A stretch of DNA of 64,000 bases from Sphingomonas sp. HF-S4 (GCF_032911445.1 NZ_JAWJEJ010000001.1:1302001-1366000); one strand, 5' to 3'; positions 6,899-17,015 are shown, counted from the first letter of the stretch. Program-made: numbers and translations. Notes: generated by a model not told the origin, from the sequence alone.

Positions 6899-8539
6899 GT
6901 GAGTGAGAAATTGAAAGGCTGGGCATTGGCGCGCGCGGCGGCGCGCAACCGCAAGACGGCAGCGATGCTGGTGTTGGGATTCGCGTCGGGAATCCCGTTC
7001 GTGCTGCTGATCGGCACGCTCAATGCCTGGCTGGGCGAGCTCAAGGTGAGCCTCGCGACGATCGGCGTGCTCTCGTGGATCGGCCTGGCCTATGCCTTTA
7101 AGTTCCTCTGGTCGCCGGTGGTGGATCGGGCGCAGCTGCCGCTGCTCTCGCGGCTCGGCCGGCGGCGGTCTTGGCTGGTGCTGTGTCAAGGCGCGCTGGC
7201 AGTGCTGCTATGGATGCTCGCGGCGACCGATCCGGTCACGGCGATCGGCAGCTTCGCTGTGCTCGCCGTGATCGCGGCGTTCCTCTCGGCGACGCAGGAC
7301 GTGGTGATCGACGCGTGGCGCATTGAAGTCGCCGACGAGACCGCCACAGTCGACCTGCTGTCGGCGATCTACCAGCTCGGGAACCGGTTCGCGGCGTTGA
7401 CAGGCGGCGCGCTGGCGCTGGTGCTCGCGGCGCGGCTGAGCTGGCCAACGGTCTATGTCGGGTTCGGCTTCGTGATGCTCGCGGCGCTGGTGATGACTCT
7501 GTTCACGCCAGAGGAGCGGCGCGATCCGGCGGACGAGTCCTCGCCGCTTGCGGGACACAGCGTCCCCGAAAGGCGCCAGCGTGCAATAGTGCTGACGATC
7601 GTGGCGGTCTGCTGGGGCTGGGCGATCTTCATGCTCGGCAGTTTCATGGTAGCGGCGCTGACTCCGCCCGCTCCCGGCTCGATCGCGCCCTCGGCCGGAA
7701 CGTTTACCCAGAACTGGGGGCCGTGGATTATCGTTGCCACTGTCATCCTGCCCGCGCTGATCGCGGGATGGACCAACCGGCTGCCAAAGCTCGACGGCGA
7801 ATCCGAGTCCAGGTCCGGCGGGTTCGCCAATCACTGCTATCGCGCGCTGATTCTGCCGCTCGCCGAGATCGTTGGGCGGCTGCGCTGGGGCGCGTTCCTC
7901 GTGCTAGCGCTGATCCTGCTCTACCGGATCGCCGACTCGATCTGGGCGCCCTTCGCCTTCCCCTTCTATCTCAGCGAATTGCAGTACACTAACGACGAGG
8001 TCGCGTTCGCATCCAAGCTGTTCGGCGTGGTGATGACGATCATCGGTGTCGCTCTGGGTGGCGTGATGCTCGCGGCATGGGGGCGGATGCCGACCCTGCT
8101 CGCGGGGGGGATCGTCGCGGCGGCTTCGAACCTGCTCTACGCCGATCTCGCGCTTGGCGGGGCGGGGATCGACGGCTTCGCGCAACTGCTCTTTCTCGAC
8201 CATAGCGGAATCGAGCCGCGGATGCTGCGGCTGATGATCGCGATCTCTGGTGAGAACATCGCCGGCGGCCTCGCGGGCACCGCGTTCGTGGCGTACATCT
8301 CGTCGATTACTTCGCGCGAGTATAGCGCGGTGCAATATGCGCTGCTCTCGTCGATGACCTTCCTCGTCGGCGCGTTGGGCCGCGCTGCAACGGGAGAGGC
8401 GATCGAGATATACGGCTATGCGAACATCTTCTTCCTAACCGCGGGGCTTGGCGGCGTGGCAGTGGTGCTGGTGCTCGCCGAATGGTGGCGCGGGGCACCC
8501 CGCACGTCTGCCGCTGCCTCGGAAGAAATGACTGCCTGA
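6899..8539 (+). CDS. ampG: AmpG-like muropeptide permease (MFS)
   Basis: A 546-aa polytopic inner-membrane transporter of the AmpG/acetyl-CoA transporter branch of the MFS. Diagnostic stretches are MLVLGFASGIPF near the first helix, the loop with KFLWSPVVDR, and FLSATQDVVIDAWRIE (about residues 119-136), which is an AmpG hallmark. Known AmpG imports anhydromuropeptides (GlcNAc-anhMurNAc peptides) from the periplasm for cell-wall recycling. The start is GTG (SEKLKGWALARA). It is somewhat longer than E. coli AmpG, with extra loop sequence mid-protein. Its stop shares a base with the next ATG (TGATG). Substrate is inferred from family. Confidence 0.85.
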   Translation: MSEKLKGWALARAAARNRKTAAMLVLGFASGIPFVLLIGTLNAWLGELKVSLATIGVLSWIGLAYAFKFLWSPVVDRAQLPLLSRLGRRRSWLVLCQGALAVLLWMLAATDPVTAIGSFAVLAVIAAFLSATQDVVIDAWRIEVADETATVDLLSAIYQLGNRFAALTGGALALVLAARLSWPTVYVGFGFVMLAALVMTLFTPEERRDPADESSPLAGHSVPERRQRAIVLTIVAVCWGWAIFMLGSFMVAALTPPAPGSIAPSAGTFTQNWGPWIIVATVILPALIAGWTNRLPKLDGESESRSGGFANHCYRALILPLAEIVGRLRWGAFLVLALILLYRIADSIWAPFAFPFYLSELQYTNDEVAFASKLFGVVMTIIGVALGGVMLAAWGRMPTLLAGGIVAAASNLLYADLALGGAGIDGFAQLLFLDHSGIEPRMLRLMIAISGENIAGGLAGTAFVAYISSITSREYSAVQYALLSSMTFLVGALGRAATGEAIEIYGYANIFFLTAGLGGVAVVLVLAEWWRGAPRTSAAASEEMTA

Positions 8540-9297
8540 TGCCGTACATCGCCGTTATCGGGCTGCAGGTGCTGTGCATCGTCCATCTGATGCGTACCGG
8601 GCGCAATCCGCTGTGGCTGACCGCGCTGATCTTCCTGCCGGTGGTGAGCGCGCTCGCTTATCTGGTCGTCGAGGTGCTGCCGGGGATGGGCAGCAACCGG
8701 CATGTCCGCACCGCACGCGCCAAGGCGATCGACGCGATCGATCCCGAACGCGAGCTGCGCGCGGCGCTTGACGCGCTGGAGCTCGCCGATACCGCCGCCA
8801 ACCGGCTGCGCGTCGCCGATGCGCTGGCGGCGCTGGGGCGGCACGGCGAGGCGGTGCCGCTCTATCGCGAGAGCATCGCGATGACGCCGGGCGAGCCCGA
8901 TGTGCGTACGCAAGGCAAGCTCGCGCTGTCGCTGTTTGAGACGGGGCACGCCGCCGAGACGCTGACCCTGCTCGACGCGATTCCGGCGCCGATGGGGCAG
9001 AGCGAGCGCGACCGCCAGGCGCTGCTGCGCGCGCGGGCGCTAGATCATGTCGGTCGGAAAGCGGAGGCGCTCGACCTCTACGCGGATATCGTCACGCGCA
9101 TGCCCGGCGAGGAAGCGCGCTGCCGCTATGCCGCGTTGCTGATCGAGCAGGGTTGGGAGCGCAAGGCACTCGGCGTGCTTGAGGAAGTCGAGGGACGGAT
9201 GAAGCGGCTGAGCCGGCACCAGCGCGCCGCCGATGCCGGCATGTACCGCTGGGCGGGCGAAGCGCTCGCCGGGCTGCGTGAGAAGGGGATTCAATGA
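8539..9297 (+). CDS. Membrane-anchored TPR protein with PLDc_N-like N-terminus
   Basis: 252 aa. Residues 1-50 hold two hydrophobic helices (MPYIAVIGLQVLCIVHLM; LTALIFLPVVSALAYLVVEVLP) that resemble the PLDc_N segment of cardiolipin synthases but with no phospholipase D HKD motif after it. The rest (about 60-250) is helical, with TPR-like repeats such as EAVPLYRESIAMTPGEPDV and EALDLYADIVTRMPGEEA. The ATG overlaps the AmpG stop (TGATG), and its own stop overlaps the next start (ATGA). TPRs suggest a scaffold on the cytoplasmic face of the inner membrane; no partner can be named. The start was chosen by the overlap and hydrophobic N-terminus. Confidence 0.7.
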   Translation: MPYIAVIGLQVLCIVHLMRTGRNPLWLTALIFLPVVSALAYLVVEVLPGMGSNRHVRTARAKAIDAIDPERELRAALDALELADTAANRLRVADALAALGRHGEAVPLYRESIAMTPGEPDVRTQGKLALSLFETGHAAETLTLLDAIPAPMGQSERDRQALLRARALDHVGRKAEALDLYADIVTRMPGEEARCRYAALLIEQGWERKALGVLEEVEGRMKRLSRHQRAADAGMYRWAGEALAGLREKGIQ

Positions 9298-9797
9298 GGC
9301 GCTGGATTCTCGGGCTCGTCGTGCTGCTGGTCGCGGCGGTGGGCGGCTGGTTGTGGGGTTCGCCCTATCTGACGCTGATGGAACTCAAGAAAGCGGCCGA
9401 TGCGCGCGACCTGACTGCGATCTCCGCGCGGATCGATTATCCGGCGGTGCGCGCCGACCTCAAGACGCAGCTTCGCGACCGCAGCGATGACCGGCAGGGC
9501 TCTGCGCTCGATCGGCTGGGGGCAAAACTGGTCGAGCGGCTCGCCGATCCGGTGGTCGACGCGGCGGTGACGCCCGAGGGGATGCGTGCGCTGTTTGCCA
9601 GCGCGGCGGTGGCGCAGGCGGCGCGGCCAGGGATCGCCGGCGGACAATCCGGCGACTTGGCGGTCCGCCGCGTGTCGCTGCGCCGCTTCACGCTCGCGCC
9701 GACGCGCGGGGTGGGGCCGGAGATGGTGTTCGAGCTGCAGGGTCTAAGCTGGCGGGTAACTGCGGTTAGGTTGCCTGAGGGGCCGTTGCTGCGATAG
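9294..9797 (+). CDS. DUF2939 domain-containing protein
   Basis: 167 aa with an N-terminal membrane anchor (RRWILGLVVLLVAAVGGWLW) followed by GSPYLTLMELKKAADARDLTAISARIDYPAVRADLK, cut here into pieces: SPYLTLMELKKAADARD and RIDYPAVRADLKTQL. This is the characteristic start of DUF2939 proteins, which have no assigned biochemical role. It closes a three-gene unit with the AmpG-like permease and the TPR protein (ATGA overlap). Probably an inner-membrane protein with a periplasmic domain. The family assignment is from memory of the motif. Confidence 0.75.
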   Translation: MRRWILGLVVLLVAAVGGWLWGSPYLTLMELKKAADARDLTAISARIDYPAVRADLKTQLRDRSDDRQGSALDRLGAKLVERLADPVVDAAVTPEGMRALFASAAVAQAARPGIAGGQSGDLAVRRVSLRRFTLAPTRGVGPEMVFELQGLSWRVTAVRLPEGPLLR

Positions 9798-9884
9798 CCG
9801 TCATGACAGGAATTGCCAACTTGCGATCATTCAAGAAGCGCGCTTAACCTTATAGCTGGCAGGCTTTTGAGGCATATCTGAGCT

Positions 9885-10280
9885 ATGACTGTTTTCGCGT
9901 CGATGCAAAAAATGTTAGCTCGGGAATCTTCAGACAGTCAGAAGGTAGCGGTGCTCTTCCTTATATTCACGGCGGCTTTTTATGTTTTGGCCGTAGCAGG
10001 AGTTGACGATCTTGCGAGTCCGACGTTGGCGGTCGCGCTCGTTCCAGTAGCGCTCCTGTACATGACGGAGCGACTTGGTAAGGTAACATGGTTTACGGGG
10101 ATGACCTTACCCAGTCTTCTGGTGATGGCGGGAATGATTGCATTTCTCTGGGTTTTGAACGTCAGGGCGCCAGTGCCTGCAGTCTTGGTATATTGCGTCT
10201 TAACCGGCTGGATCATCACGATGGGCTTCCTGGCCTTCCGTGTCTGGACATTTGATCATCCCGCGCGACCGGTCGAATGA
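9885..10280 (+). CDS. Hypothetical four-helix membrane protein, lower GC than surroundings
   Basis: 131 aa. Four hydrophobic segments can be seen at roughly 22-40, 47-60, 73-91 and 98-117, with a short polar head (MTVFASMQKMLARESSDSQ). No recognised domain. Base composition and codon choice differ visibly from the neighbours (many A/T third positions, TTA and ATA codons), which hints at recent acquisition or weak selection. An 18-bp hairpin follows the stop by 7 nt. No strong ribosome binding site is visible before the ATG. Coding status is supported by the consistent hydrophobic pattern and the termination hairpin. Confidence 0.55.
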   Translation: MTVFASMQKMLARESSDSQKVAVLFLIFTAAFYVLAVAGVDDLASPTLAVALVPVALLYMTERLGKVTWFTGMTLPSLLVMAGMIAFLWVLNVRAPVPAVLVYCVLTGWIITMGFLAFRVWTFDHPARPVE

Positions 10281-10287
10281 GTATTAA

Positions 10288-10305
10288 GCGAGCATTGTGG
10301 CTCGC
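10288..10305 (+). terminator. Hairpin after the lower-GC membrane gene
   Basis: GCGAGC and GCTCGC form a perfect 6-bp stem with a 6-nt loop (ATTGTG). There is no following T run, so it is either a Rho-assisted stop or only a 3'-end stabilising hairpin. Confidence 0.4.
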
Positions 10306-10365
10306 GAATGTCGCCCCCCTACCAATCTCGACCGTTCACGCATGGCGAAGAAACCACGCAATGCA

Positions 10366-10806
10366 TTAAACGATTGCTCCCTCGTCCAGCGGCAGCGCGA
10401 GATCGGCAAAGGCGTTCGCCAGCGCGTGGGCGGTGAAGCCGATGCTGGTGGCGTCGCGGATGCCGAGCAGGTCGGCGAGGAGCATGTTGGCGCGTTCGGG
10501 ATGGGTGCGGACCTGGGCGATCACCTGGAGAAGCATCGCCTCGGGTCCGGTCATCCGCGCGCAGCACCAGGGGGCGATCTGGATTGGGCCCGCGGAGGCG
10601 GTCGACATCTCGGCCATCAGCGCGCGCAGCAGCACCAGCGGGCGCTGGAACCCCCGGCCGAACGCCGTGACGAAGGCGTGCGCCGTACACGCGTCATGCA
10701 GCCCATGCGCGCCCATCTGGCGGATGCCGAAGAGGAGCAGGCGCGCGCCGGCATCCTCGGGCTGGAACACCGGAAGCGTGGCGGTCAGGGTCTTGGTGGC
10801 GGTCAT
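10366..10806 (-). CDS. Conserved hypothetical protein (sphingomonad DUF6628-like)
   Basis: 146 aa, soluble, Ala/Leu-rich, starting MTATKTLTATLPVFQPEDAG. It has a helical core with GARLLLFGIRQMGAHGLHDA and ends ANAFADLALPLDEGAIV. It is rich in Cys/His positions (HDACTAHAF, PWCCARM) but these do not form a metal site I can name. It resembles a short family found in sphingomonads (DUF6628, recalled, not verified). It stands alone between convergent and tandem neighbours: 73 bp separate its start from the end of folC upstream on the same strand. Confidence 0.6.
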   Translation of the reverse strand: MTATKTLTATLPVFQPEDAGARLLLFGIRQMGAHGLHDACTAHAFVTAFGRGFQRPLVLLRALMAEMSTASAGPIQIAPWCCARMTGPEAMLLQVIAQVRTHPERANMLLADLLGIRDATSIGFTAHALANAFADLALPLDEGAIV

Positions 10807-10879
10807 GGACGACTCCCGCTGAATGTCAGGCAGCCAGTGTCGCTAGTCCGCTATTGATAGTCAATCGCAATAAGGCGCA

Positions 10880-12205
<1,326 letters not shown>

Positions 12206-12208
<3 letters not shown>

Positions 12209-12233
12209 TAGCCCCTCCCCATTAACGGAGAGG
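12206..12233 (-). promoter_or_regulatory. Hairpin that covers the folC ribosome binding site
   Basis: Read on the minus strand, CCTCTCC pairs with GGGGAGG (one G-U) across a 6-nt loop GTTAAT; the second arm continues as GGC-TA-GTG into the folC start. The SD-like GGGAGGGG is therefore inside the stem. Folding could limit folC translation when it is not read through from accD. It also looks like one half of a dispersed repeat family. Confidence 0.4.
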
Positions 12234-12314
12234 TCGGAGTAAGGCAGTGCCTCAGGCTCAAGTCTTGGTGAGACGGACAGGCCCCACTCCCAACCCCTCC
12301 CCTGAAGGGAAGGG
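12211..12314. repeat. Degenerate inverted pair of C/G-rich palindromic repeats between accD and folC
   Basis: Two hairpin units face each other. One is GCCCCTCCCC..GGAGAGG followed by a G-rich tail; the other has a C-rich lead (CCCCACTCCCAACCCC) and then CCCTCCC..GGGAAGGGG. The arrangement and wording parallel the element after 63555. No coding potential in this gap. Confidence 0.5.
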
Positions 12315-12326
12315 GCTTGAGAAGAG

Positions 12327-13187
12327 TCACGCCGCCTCTTTCGCGTTGCAGAGCAGGCCGATCAGGCGGCCGAGCACGTCGCGCAGGTCCTTGCGATGCT
12401 CGACCATGTCGACCAGGCCGTGGTCGCGATAATATTCCGAGGTCTGGAAATCGTCGGGCAGCTTCTCGCGGATCGTGTTCTCGATCACGCGGCGACCGGT
12501 GAAGGCCAGCGTGGCGCGCGGCTCGGCGATCTGGACGTCGCCGAGCATCGCATAAGCGGCCATCACCCCGCCCGAGGTGGGATCGGTAAGCACGACGATA
12601 TAGGGCAGGCCGGCGTCGTGGAGCATCTCGATCGCGACGGTGGTGCGCGGCATCTGCATCAGGCTGAGGATACCTTCCTGCATGCGCGCGCCGCCCGAGG
12701 CGGTGAACACGATGTACGGCGCGCGCGCGCCGATCGCGGCCTCGACCCCGGCGATGAACGCCTCGCCGACCGCCTGACCCATCGATCCGCCCATGAAGGC
12801 GAAGTCCTGGACGCCGATCACAGCCTTCTGGCCGTGGATCGTGCCCGAAGCGTTGAGGAACGCGTCGGGCTCGCCGGTTGCGGCGCGCGCGGCCTTCAGG
12901 CGGGCGGGATAGGGCTTCTGGTCGCGGAACTTCAAGGGATCCTCGGCGACCTTGGGGCTGGCGATCACGGTATAGCTGTTCTTGTCGAACAGATACTCGA
13001 AGCGCCGCGCCGGGCCGATGCGCTCATGATGGTCGCAGGTCGGGCAGACGTAGAGATTGTCCTCCAGCTCCTTGGTGAATACCATCGTCCCGCAGCCCTT
13101 GCACTTGTGCCAGAGATTGTCGGGGGTGTCGGTCGCCTTGGTGGTGACATAGGCGAGGGCGTTGCGGACGCGGCTGATCCAGCTCAT
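12327..13187 (-). CDS. accD: Acetyl-CoA carboxylase carboxyltransferase subunit beta
   Basis: 286 aa. The N-terminal zinc ribbon is visible as CKGCGTMVF and CPTCDHH (four Cys, residues ~29-51), followed by the carboxyltransferase fold with GGSMGQAVGEA and TASGGARMQEG. With AccA it transfers the carboxyl group from biotin to acetyl-CoA, giving malonyl-CoA for fatty acid synthesis. ATG start overlapping the trpA stop by 4 bp (ATGA). The trpA-accD-folC neighbourhood is typical, so the beta subunit is co-transcribed with tryptophan genes here. Confidence 0.96.
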   Translation of the reverse strand: MSWISRVRNALAYVTTKATDTPDNLWHKCKGCGTMVFTKELEDNLYVCPTCDHHERIGPARRFEYLFDKNSYTVIASPKVAEDPLKFRDQKPYPARLKAARAATGEPDAFLNASGTIHGQKAVIGVQDFAFMGGSMGQAVGEAFIAGVEAAIGARAPYIVFTASGGARMQEGILSLMQMPRTTVAIEMLHDAGLPYIVVLTDPTSGGVMAAYAMLGDVQIAEPRATLAFTGRRVIENTIREKLPDDFQTSEYYRDHGLVDMVEHRKDLRDVLGRLIGLLCNAKEAA

Positions 13188-13999
13188 GCGACTTCCTTGC
13201 GGGCGGCTTCCAGCGCCGCGGATAGGGATTGGATATAGGCGCGGACGGCCGCGGGCGCTTGCGTGCCGTGCTTGCCGACCAGATCGACGATCCCCGAGCC
13301 GACGACGACGCCATCGGCGACGCGGCCGATCGCCGCCGCCTGCTCAGGGGTGCGGACGCCGAAGCCGACCGCGACGGGAACGCTGGTTGCAGCCTTGAGC
13401 TTGCCCACGGCCTCCTCGATCGACGCCTGCGCGGCTTGCTGGAGCCCCGTGATTCCGGCGACCGAGACGTAATAGACGAAGCCCGACGCGCCTTCGAGCA
13501 CGGCGGGGAGGCGCGCGGCGTCGGTGGTGGGTGTGGCGAGGCGGATCGGGGCGATACCGTGATCGCGCAGCTCCGGCCCGAGTGCGTCGTCTTCCTCGGG
13601 TGGAATATCGACGCAGATCACCCCATCGACGCCGGCTGCCTGTGCGGCCTGCGCGAACCACAGGGCACCTCTGCGGACCATCGGGTTGGCATATCCCATC
13701 AGCACCAGCGGCACCTGCGGGTGGCGATCGCGAAAGGCGCGCGCGATGGCGAGCACGTCGGCGGTACGCGTGCCGGCGGCGAGGCTGCGGATGTTCGCGG
13801 CCTGGATTGCCGGGCCGTCCGCCATCGGATCGGTGAACGGCATGCCAAGCTCGATCACGTCGGCACCGCCCTCGACCAGCGCGTCGAGGATCGGGCCAGT
13901 CGCGGCGGGGGAGGGGTCACCGGCCGTGACGAAGGTCACCAGCGCAGCGCGGCCGCGATCGGAAGCGCGGGTAAACGCAGAAGTGAGACGGGCAGACAC
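13184..13999 (-). CDS. trpA: Tryptophan synthase alpha subunit
   Basis: 271 aa TIM barrel that cleaves indole-3-glycerol phosphate to indole and glyceraldehyde 3-phosphate. The catalytic acids are seen as E50 in DVIELGMPF and D61 in DPMADGPAIQ; the phosphate-binding end has VAVGFGVRTPEQ. The GTG start follows directly on the TAA stop of trpB with no spacer, so expression is matched to the beta chain, its partner in the alpha2beta2 complex that channels indole. Confidence 0.96.
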   Translation of the reverse strand: MSARLTSAFTRASDRGRAALVTFVTAGDPSPAATGPILDALVEGGADVIELGMPFTDPMADGPAIQAANIRSLAAGTRTADVLAIARAFRDRHPQVPLVLMGYANPMVRRGALWFAQAAQAAGVDGVICVDIPPEEDDALGPELRDHGIAPIRLATPTTDAARLPAVLEGASGFVYYVSVAGITGLQQAAQASIEEAVGKLKAATSVPVAVGFGVRTPEQAAAIGRVADGVVVGSGIVDLVGKHGTQAPAAVRAYIQSLSAALEAARKEVA

Positions 14000-15241
14000 T
14001 TAAATCTCCACGCCGAGCGCTTCGGCGACAGTGAAAATGTCCTTGTCGCCACGGCCGCAAAGATTAGCGAGAATGATCTGATCCTGCCGCATTTCCCGTG
14101 CCTTGCGAGCTACGGCCGCAATTGCATGCGAAGGCTCGAGCGCGGGGATAATACCCTCCGTGCGGCACAGCAGCTGGAACGCATCGAGCGCTTCCTGATC
14201 GGTCGCGCTGTCATAATCGACCCGGCCGATGTCGCGCAGCCAGGCGTGCTCGGGGCCAATGCCGGGATAATCGAGCCCGGCCGATATCGAGTGGCCCTCG
14301 GTGATCTGGCCGTCCTCGTCCTGAAGCAAATAGGTCTTGTTGCCGTGGAGAATGCCGGGCGCCCCGCCGGCAAGGCTCGCGGCGTGTTCCTTGTCGAGGC
14401 CATGACCCGCCGCCTCGACGCCGAGCATGCGCACGTCGGAATCGTCGAGGAAGGGGTGGAACAGGCCGATCGCATTCGAACCTCCGCCGATCGCCGCGAC
14501 CAGCAGGTCGGGCAGGCGACCGGTGCGCGCGAGCATCTGCTCGCGCGCTTCCCGGCCGATCACGCTCTGAAAGTCGCGGACGAGCTCGGGATAGGGGTGC
14601 GGGCCGGCGGCGGTGCCGATGATGTAAAAGGTGTCATGAACGTTGGCGACCCAGTCGCGCAGGCCCTCGTTCATTGCGTCCTTGAGCGTCGCGGCACCGG
14701 CAGTCACCGGGCGGACTTCCGCGCCGAGCAGCTTCATCCGGAAGACATTGGGTTGCTGCCGGACGACGTCGGTCGCGCCCATGTAGATCACGCAGGGGAG
14801 CCCGAACCGCGCGCACACCGTGGCGGTGGCGACGCCGTGCTGGCCGGCGCCTGTCTCGGCGATGATCCGCGTCTTGCCCATCCGGATCGCGAGCAGGATC
14901 TGGCCAATGCAATTGTTGATCTTATGCGCGCCGGTGTGGTTGAGCTCGTCGCGTTTGAACCAAACCTGCGCGCCCATTCCCTCGGGCGCGCTCGCGCGTA
15001 AGGCGTCGGTCAGCCGCTCGGCATAGTAAAGCGGACTTGGGCGACCGACATAATGCTCAAGCAGATCGTCGAACTCTGCCTGGAAGGCAGGGTCGGCCTT
15101 GGCGGCGCGATAGTGCGCCTCGAGGTCGAGGATCAGCGGCATCAGCGTCTCGGCGACGAAGCGGCCGCCGAACTGGCCGAAATGGCCGCGCTCGTCGGGG
15201 AGGTTGCGCAAGGAATTGGGCAGGGTGGCGGTGTCGGTCAT
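14000..15241 (-). CDS. trpB: Tryptophan synthase beta subunit
   Basis: 413 aa PLP enzyme that condenses indole with L-serine to L-tryptophan. K107 in [10 protein letters not shown] is the Schiff-base lysine; the PLP phosphate site GGGSNAIG and the COMM region are conserved. It begins [23 protein letters not shown] ([13 protein letters not shown] at 21-33 is the classical TrpB start). 86 bp separate it from trpF upstream, and I saw no leader peptide with Trp codons there. Confidence 0.97.
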   Translation of the reverse strand: MTDTATLPNSLRNLPDERGHFGQFGGRFVAETLMPLILDLEAHYRAAKADPAFQAEFDDLLEHYVGRPSPLYYAERLTDALRASAPEGMGAQVWFKRDELNHTGAHKINNCIGQILLAIRMGKTRIIAETGAGQHGVATATVCARFGLPCVIYMGATDVVRQQPNVFRMKLLGAEVRPVTAGAATLKDAMNEGLRDWVANVHDTFYIIGTAAGPHPYPELVRDFQSVIGREAREQMLARTGRLPDLLVAAIGGGSNAIGLFHPFLDDSDVRMLGVEAAGHGLDKEHAASLAGGAPGILHGNKTYLLQDEDGQITEGHSISAGLDYPGIGPEHAWLRDIGRVDYDSATDQEALDAFQLLCRTEGIIPALEPSHAIAAVARKAREMRQDQIILANLCGRGDKDIFTVAEALGVEI

Positions 15242-15327
15242 GTCGGTCTCACAGGTTCGGAGGGCAGTCGCTGGCTAAGGGGCGAGCGATCAGCGCCATC
15301 GAAACGCGACACGGGGGGCGGACAACC

Positions 15328-15957
15328 TCAACATCGCGCCACCGCTTGGAGGAACGCGGCGATCTTGGCAACATCCTTGACGCCAGGGGCACTCTCGACG
15401 CCCGAGGAGACGTCGACCTGCGGGGCGCCGGTGACGCGGATCGCCTCGGCGACATTGTCGGGATCGAGGCCCCCCGAGAGCGCCCAGGGCAAAGGAGGAC
15501 GGTGGCCCTGAAGCAAGGTCCAGTCGAAGCGCAGCCCCATGCCGCCGGGCAGGGCGGCGCCTTCCGGCGTCTTGGCGTCATAGAGGATGCGATCGGCGGC
15601 GGCCTGGAAACCGGCGGCGGCGCGGAGATCGGCGGCGGTCTTGACCGCTAACGCGACCCAGACCGGCACGCGGCGGCGGATCGCGGCGGCGCGATCGGGA
15701 GTGACCTTATGGAGCTGGACCGCGTCCAGCCCGGCGGCGAGCGCCGCGTCGAGCATGGCATCGTCGGGATCGACGAACACGCCGATCTTCTGGACATGCG
15801 CAGGTGCCCGCGTGGCGAGCGCGCGCGCCTGGTCAAAGCCGAGATTGCGCGGGCTCGGCGGGAAGAACACGAAGCCGACATGGCTGGCGCCGTGGCGAAC
15901 GGCGGTATCGAGGGTTTCGAATGTGGTTAGGCCACAGATTTTTGCCTGGACGCGCAT
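15328..15957 (-). CDS. trpF: Phosphoribosylanthranilate isomerase
   Basis: 209 aa (beta/alpha)8 barrel. The catalytic Cys lies in AKICGLTTFE (C8), the general acid Asp in GVFVDPDDA, and the phosphate site in ALSGGLDPDNV. It converts N-(5'-phosphoribosyl)anthranilate to the carboxyphenylamino-deoxyribulose phosphate. It heads the trpF-trpB-trpA-accD-folC run. The promoter should lie in the 59-bp gap before the divergent P-loop kinase gene, but no clear box is visible. Confidence 0.94.
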   Translation of the reverse strand: MRVQAKICGLTTFETLDTAVRHGASHVGFVFFPPSPRNLGFDQARALATRAPAHVQKIGVFVDPDDAMLDAALAAGLDAVQLHKVTPDRAAAIRRRVPVWVALAVKTAADLRAAAGFQAAADRILYDAKTPEGAALPGGMGLRFDWTLLQGHRPPLPWALSGGLDPDNVAEAIRVTGAPQVDVSSGVESAPGVKDVAKIAAFLQAVARC

Positions 15958-16016
15958 GGCACGCCCTTAGGTGCAATCGCGCGCGACGTCACCCGCCCGG
16001 GAGGCTAAGAAAATCT

Positions 16017-16541
16017 ATGGCCGAACGCATTCTCGTCATCGGATCGCCGGGCAGCGGCAAATCGACGCTGGCGCGTGTGCTGGCCGAACAGACCGGCCTG
16101 CCGCTCTATCCTCTTGACCAACTCTATTGGCAGCCGGGCTGGGTGGAGACGCAGCGGCCCGAATTCGAGGCGCGCGTAGCGGCCATCACGGCGACGCCGC
16201 GCTGGATCATCGAGGGCAATTATTCGGGCACGCTCGCGACGCGACTGGCGCGGGCGGACAAAGTGGTGCTGCTCGATCTCTCGCCGTTTCGGTGCACCTG
16301 GCGGATCGTGCGGCGCTGGCTCGCGACGCGCGGAAGGGTTCGCGTCGATATGGCGCCCGGATGCCCCGAGCGGCTCGACCTGGCCTTCCTCTGGTATGTG
16401 CTGAGCTTCCGTTTGCGCGGGCTGCCGCGAGTCGAGGCCAGGCTGGCGGGGTTCGGGGGCGAGCTGGTCTGGCTCGGCACGCCGGCCGAAGTGCGGGGTT
16501 TCCTGTCAGGCGAGCTGCTTTACGAGGACGTCCATGAATAA
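16017..16541 (+). CDS. P-loop nucleotide/adenylate-kinase-like protein (FlaR-type)
   Basis: 174 aa. Walker A GSPGSGKSTLARVLA at about 8-22, then YPLDQLYWQPGWVE and WIIEGNYSGTLATRLARADKVVLLDL, here shortened to WIIEGNYSGT, the pattern of small proteins annotated as 'DNA topology modulation' or adenylate kinase-like. It would be a cytoplasmic small-molecule kinase; the substrate is unknown. ATG start; it is divergent from trpF, and its last 36 bp overlap the 3' end of the GNAT gene on the other strand. Confidence 0.75.
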   Translation: MAERILVIGSPGSGKSTLARVLAEQTGLPLYPLDQLYWQPGWVETQRPEFEARVAAITATPRWIIEGNYSGTLATRLARADKVVLLDLSPFRCTWRIVRRWLATRGRVRVDMAPGCPERLDLAFLWYVLSFRLRGLPRVEARLAGFGGELVWLGTPAEVRGFLSGELLYEDVHE

Positions 16542-17015
16542 CGGCGGATCGAGCGCGATCGGGAAGTCGCGCTTCTCGCCCGAGACACGATACCCCCGGC
16601 GCTCGTAGAATTCGATCAGCTTCCGCCGGACGTCGATGACGGTCATTTCCATCGCGGCCGCGCCAAACGTGTCGCGCGCGAGTTGCTCGGCGGCAGTGAC
16701 GAGCAGCTTGCCATAGCCGCCCGCCTGGAGCGTTGGATCGATGCAGAGCAGGCCCAGATACGCCAGGCCCTGTCCTCTGTCGCTCACCTGCACGCACCCG
16801 ATCGTCGTGCCGTCGCGGAGCGCGACGAGCAGGCACTGCGTGGGATCGTCGACGATTGCAGTGAGTGTCGGGATGTCGGTGCGCGCGCCATCGATCAGAT
16901 CTGCTTCGTGGGTCCAACCGCCGCGCGCGGTCTCGCCGCGATAGGCGCGCTCGATCACCGGATGGAGCGCGGGCAGGTCGTCGCGTGTAGCGATACGGAT
17001 CGTGACCTCGGCCAT
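16506..17015 (-). CDS. GNAT family N-acetyltransferase
   Basis: 169 aa. The acetyl-CoA binding motif is LCIDPTLQAGGYGKLLVTAAE (here LQAGGYGKLL, an R/Q-x-x-G-x-G/A variant), preceded by the typical TIRIATRDDLPAL start and followed by RKLIEFYERRGYRVSGE. It transfers acetyl from acetyl-CoA to an amine that cannot be predicted. Start MAEVTIRIATRDD; the longer upstream frame overlaps the LprI-like gene and was rejected. Convergent 36-bp overlap with the P-loop kinase gene. Confidence 0.82.
   Translation of the reverse strand: MAEVTIRIATRDDLPALHPVIERAYRGETARGGWTHEADLIDGARTDIPTLTAIVDDPTQCLLVALRDGTTIGCVQVSDRGQGLAYLGLLCIDPTLQAGGYGKLLVTAAEQLARDTFGAAAMEMTVIDVRRKLIEFYERRGYRVSGEKRDFPIALDPPLFMDVLVKQLA

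Noticed and set aside
15242..15327. Trp leader peptide or attenuator before trpB
   Set aside because: No short ORF with Trp codons and no mutually exclusive hairpins visible in the 86 bp.
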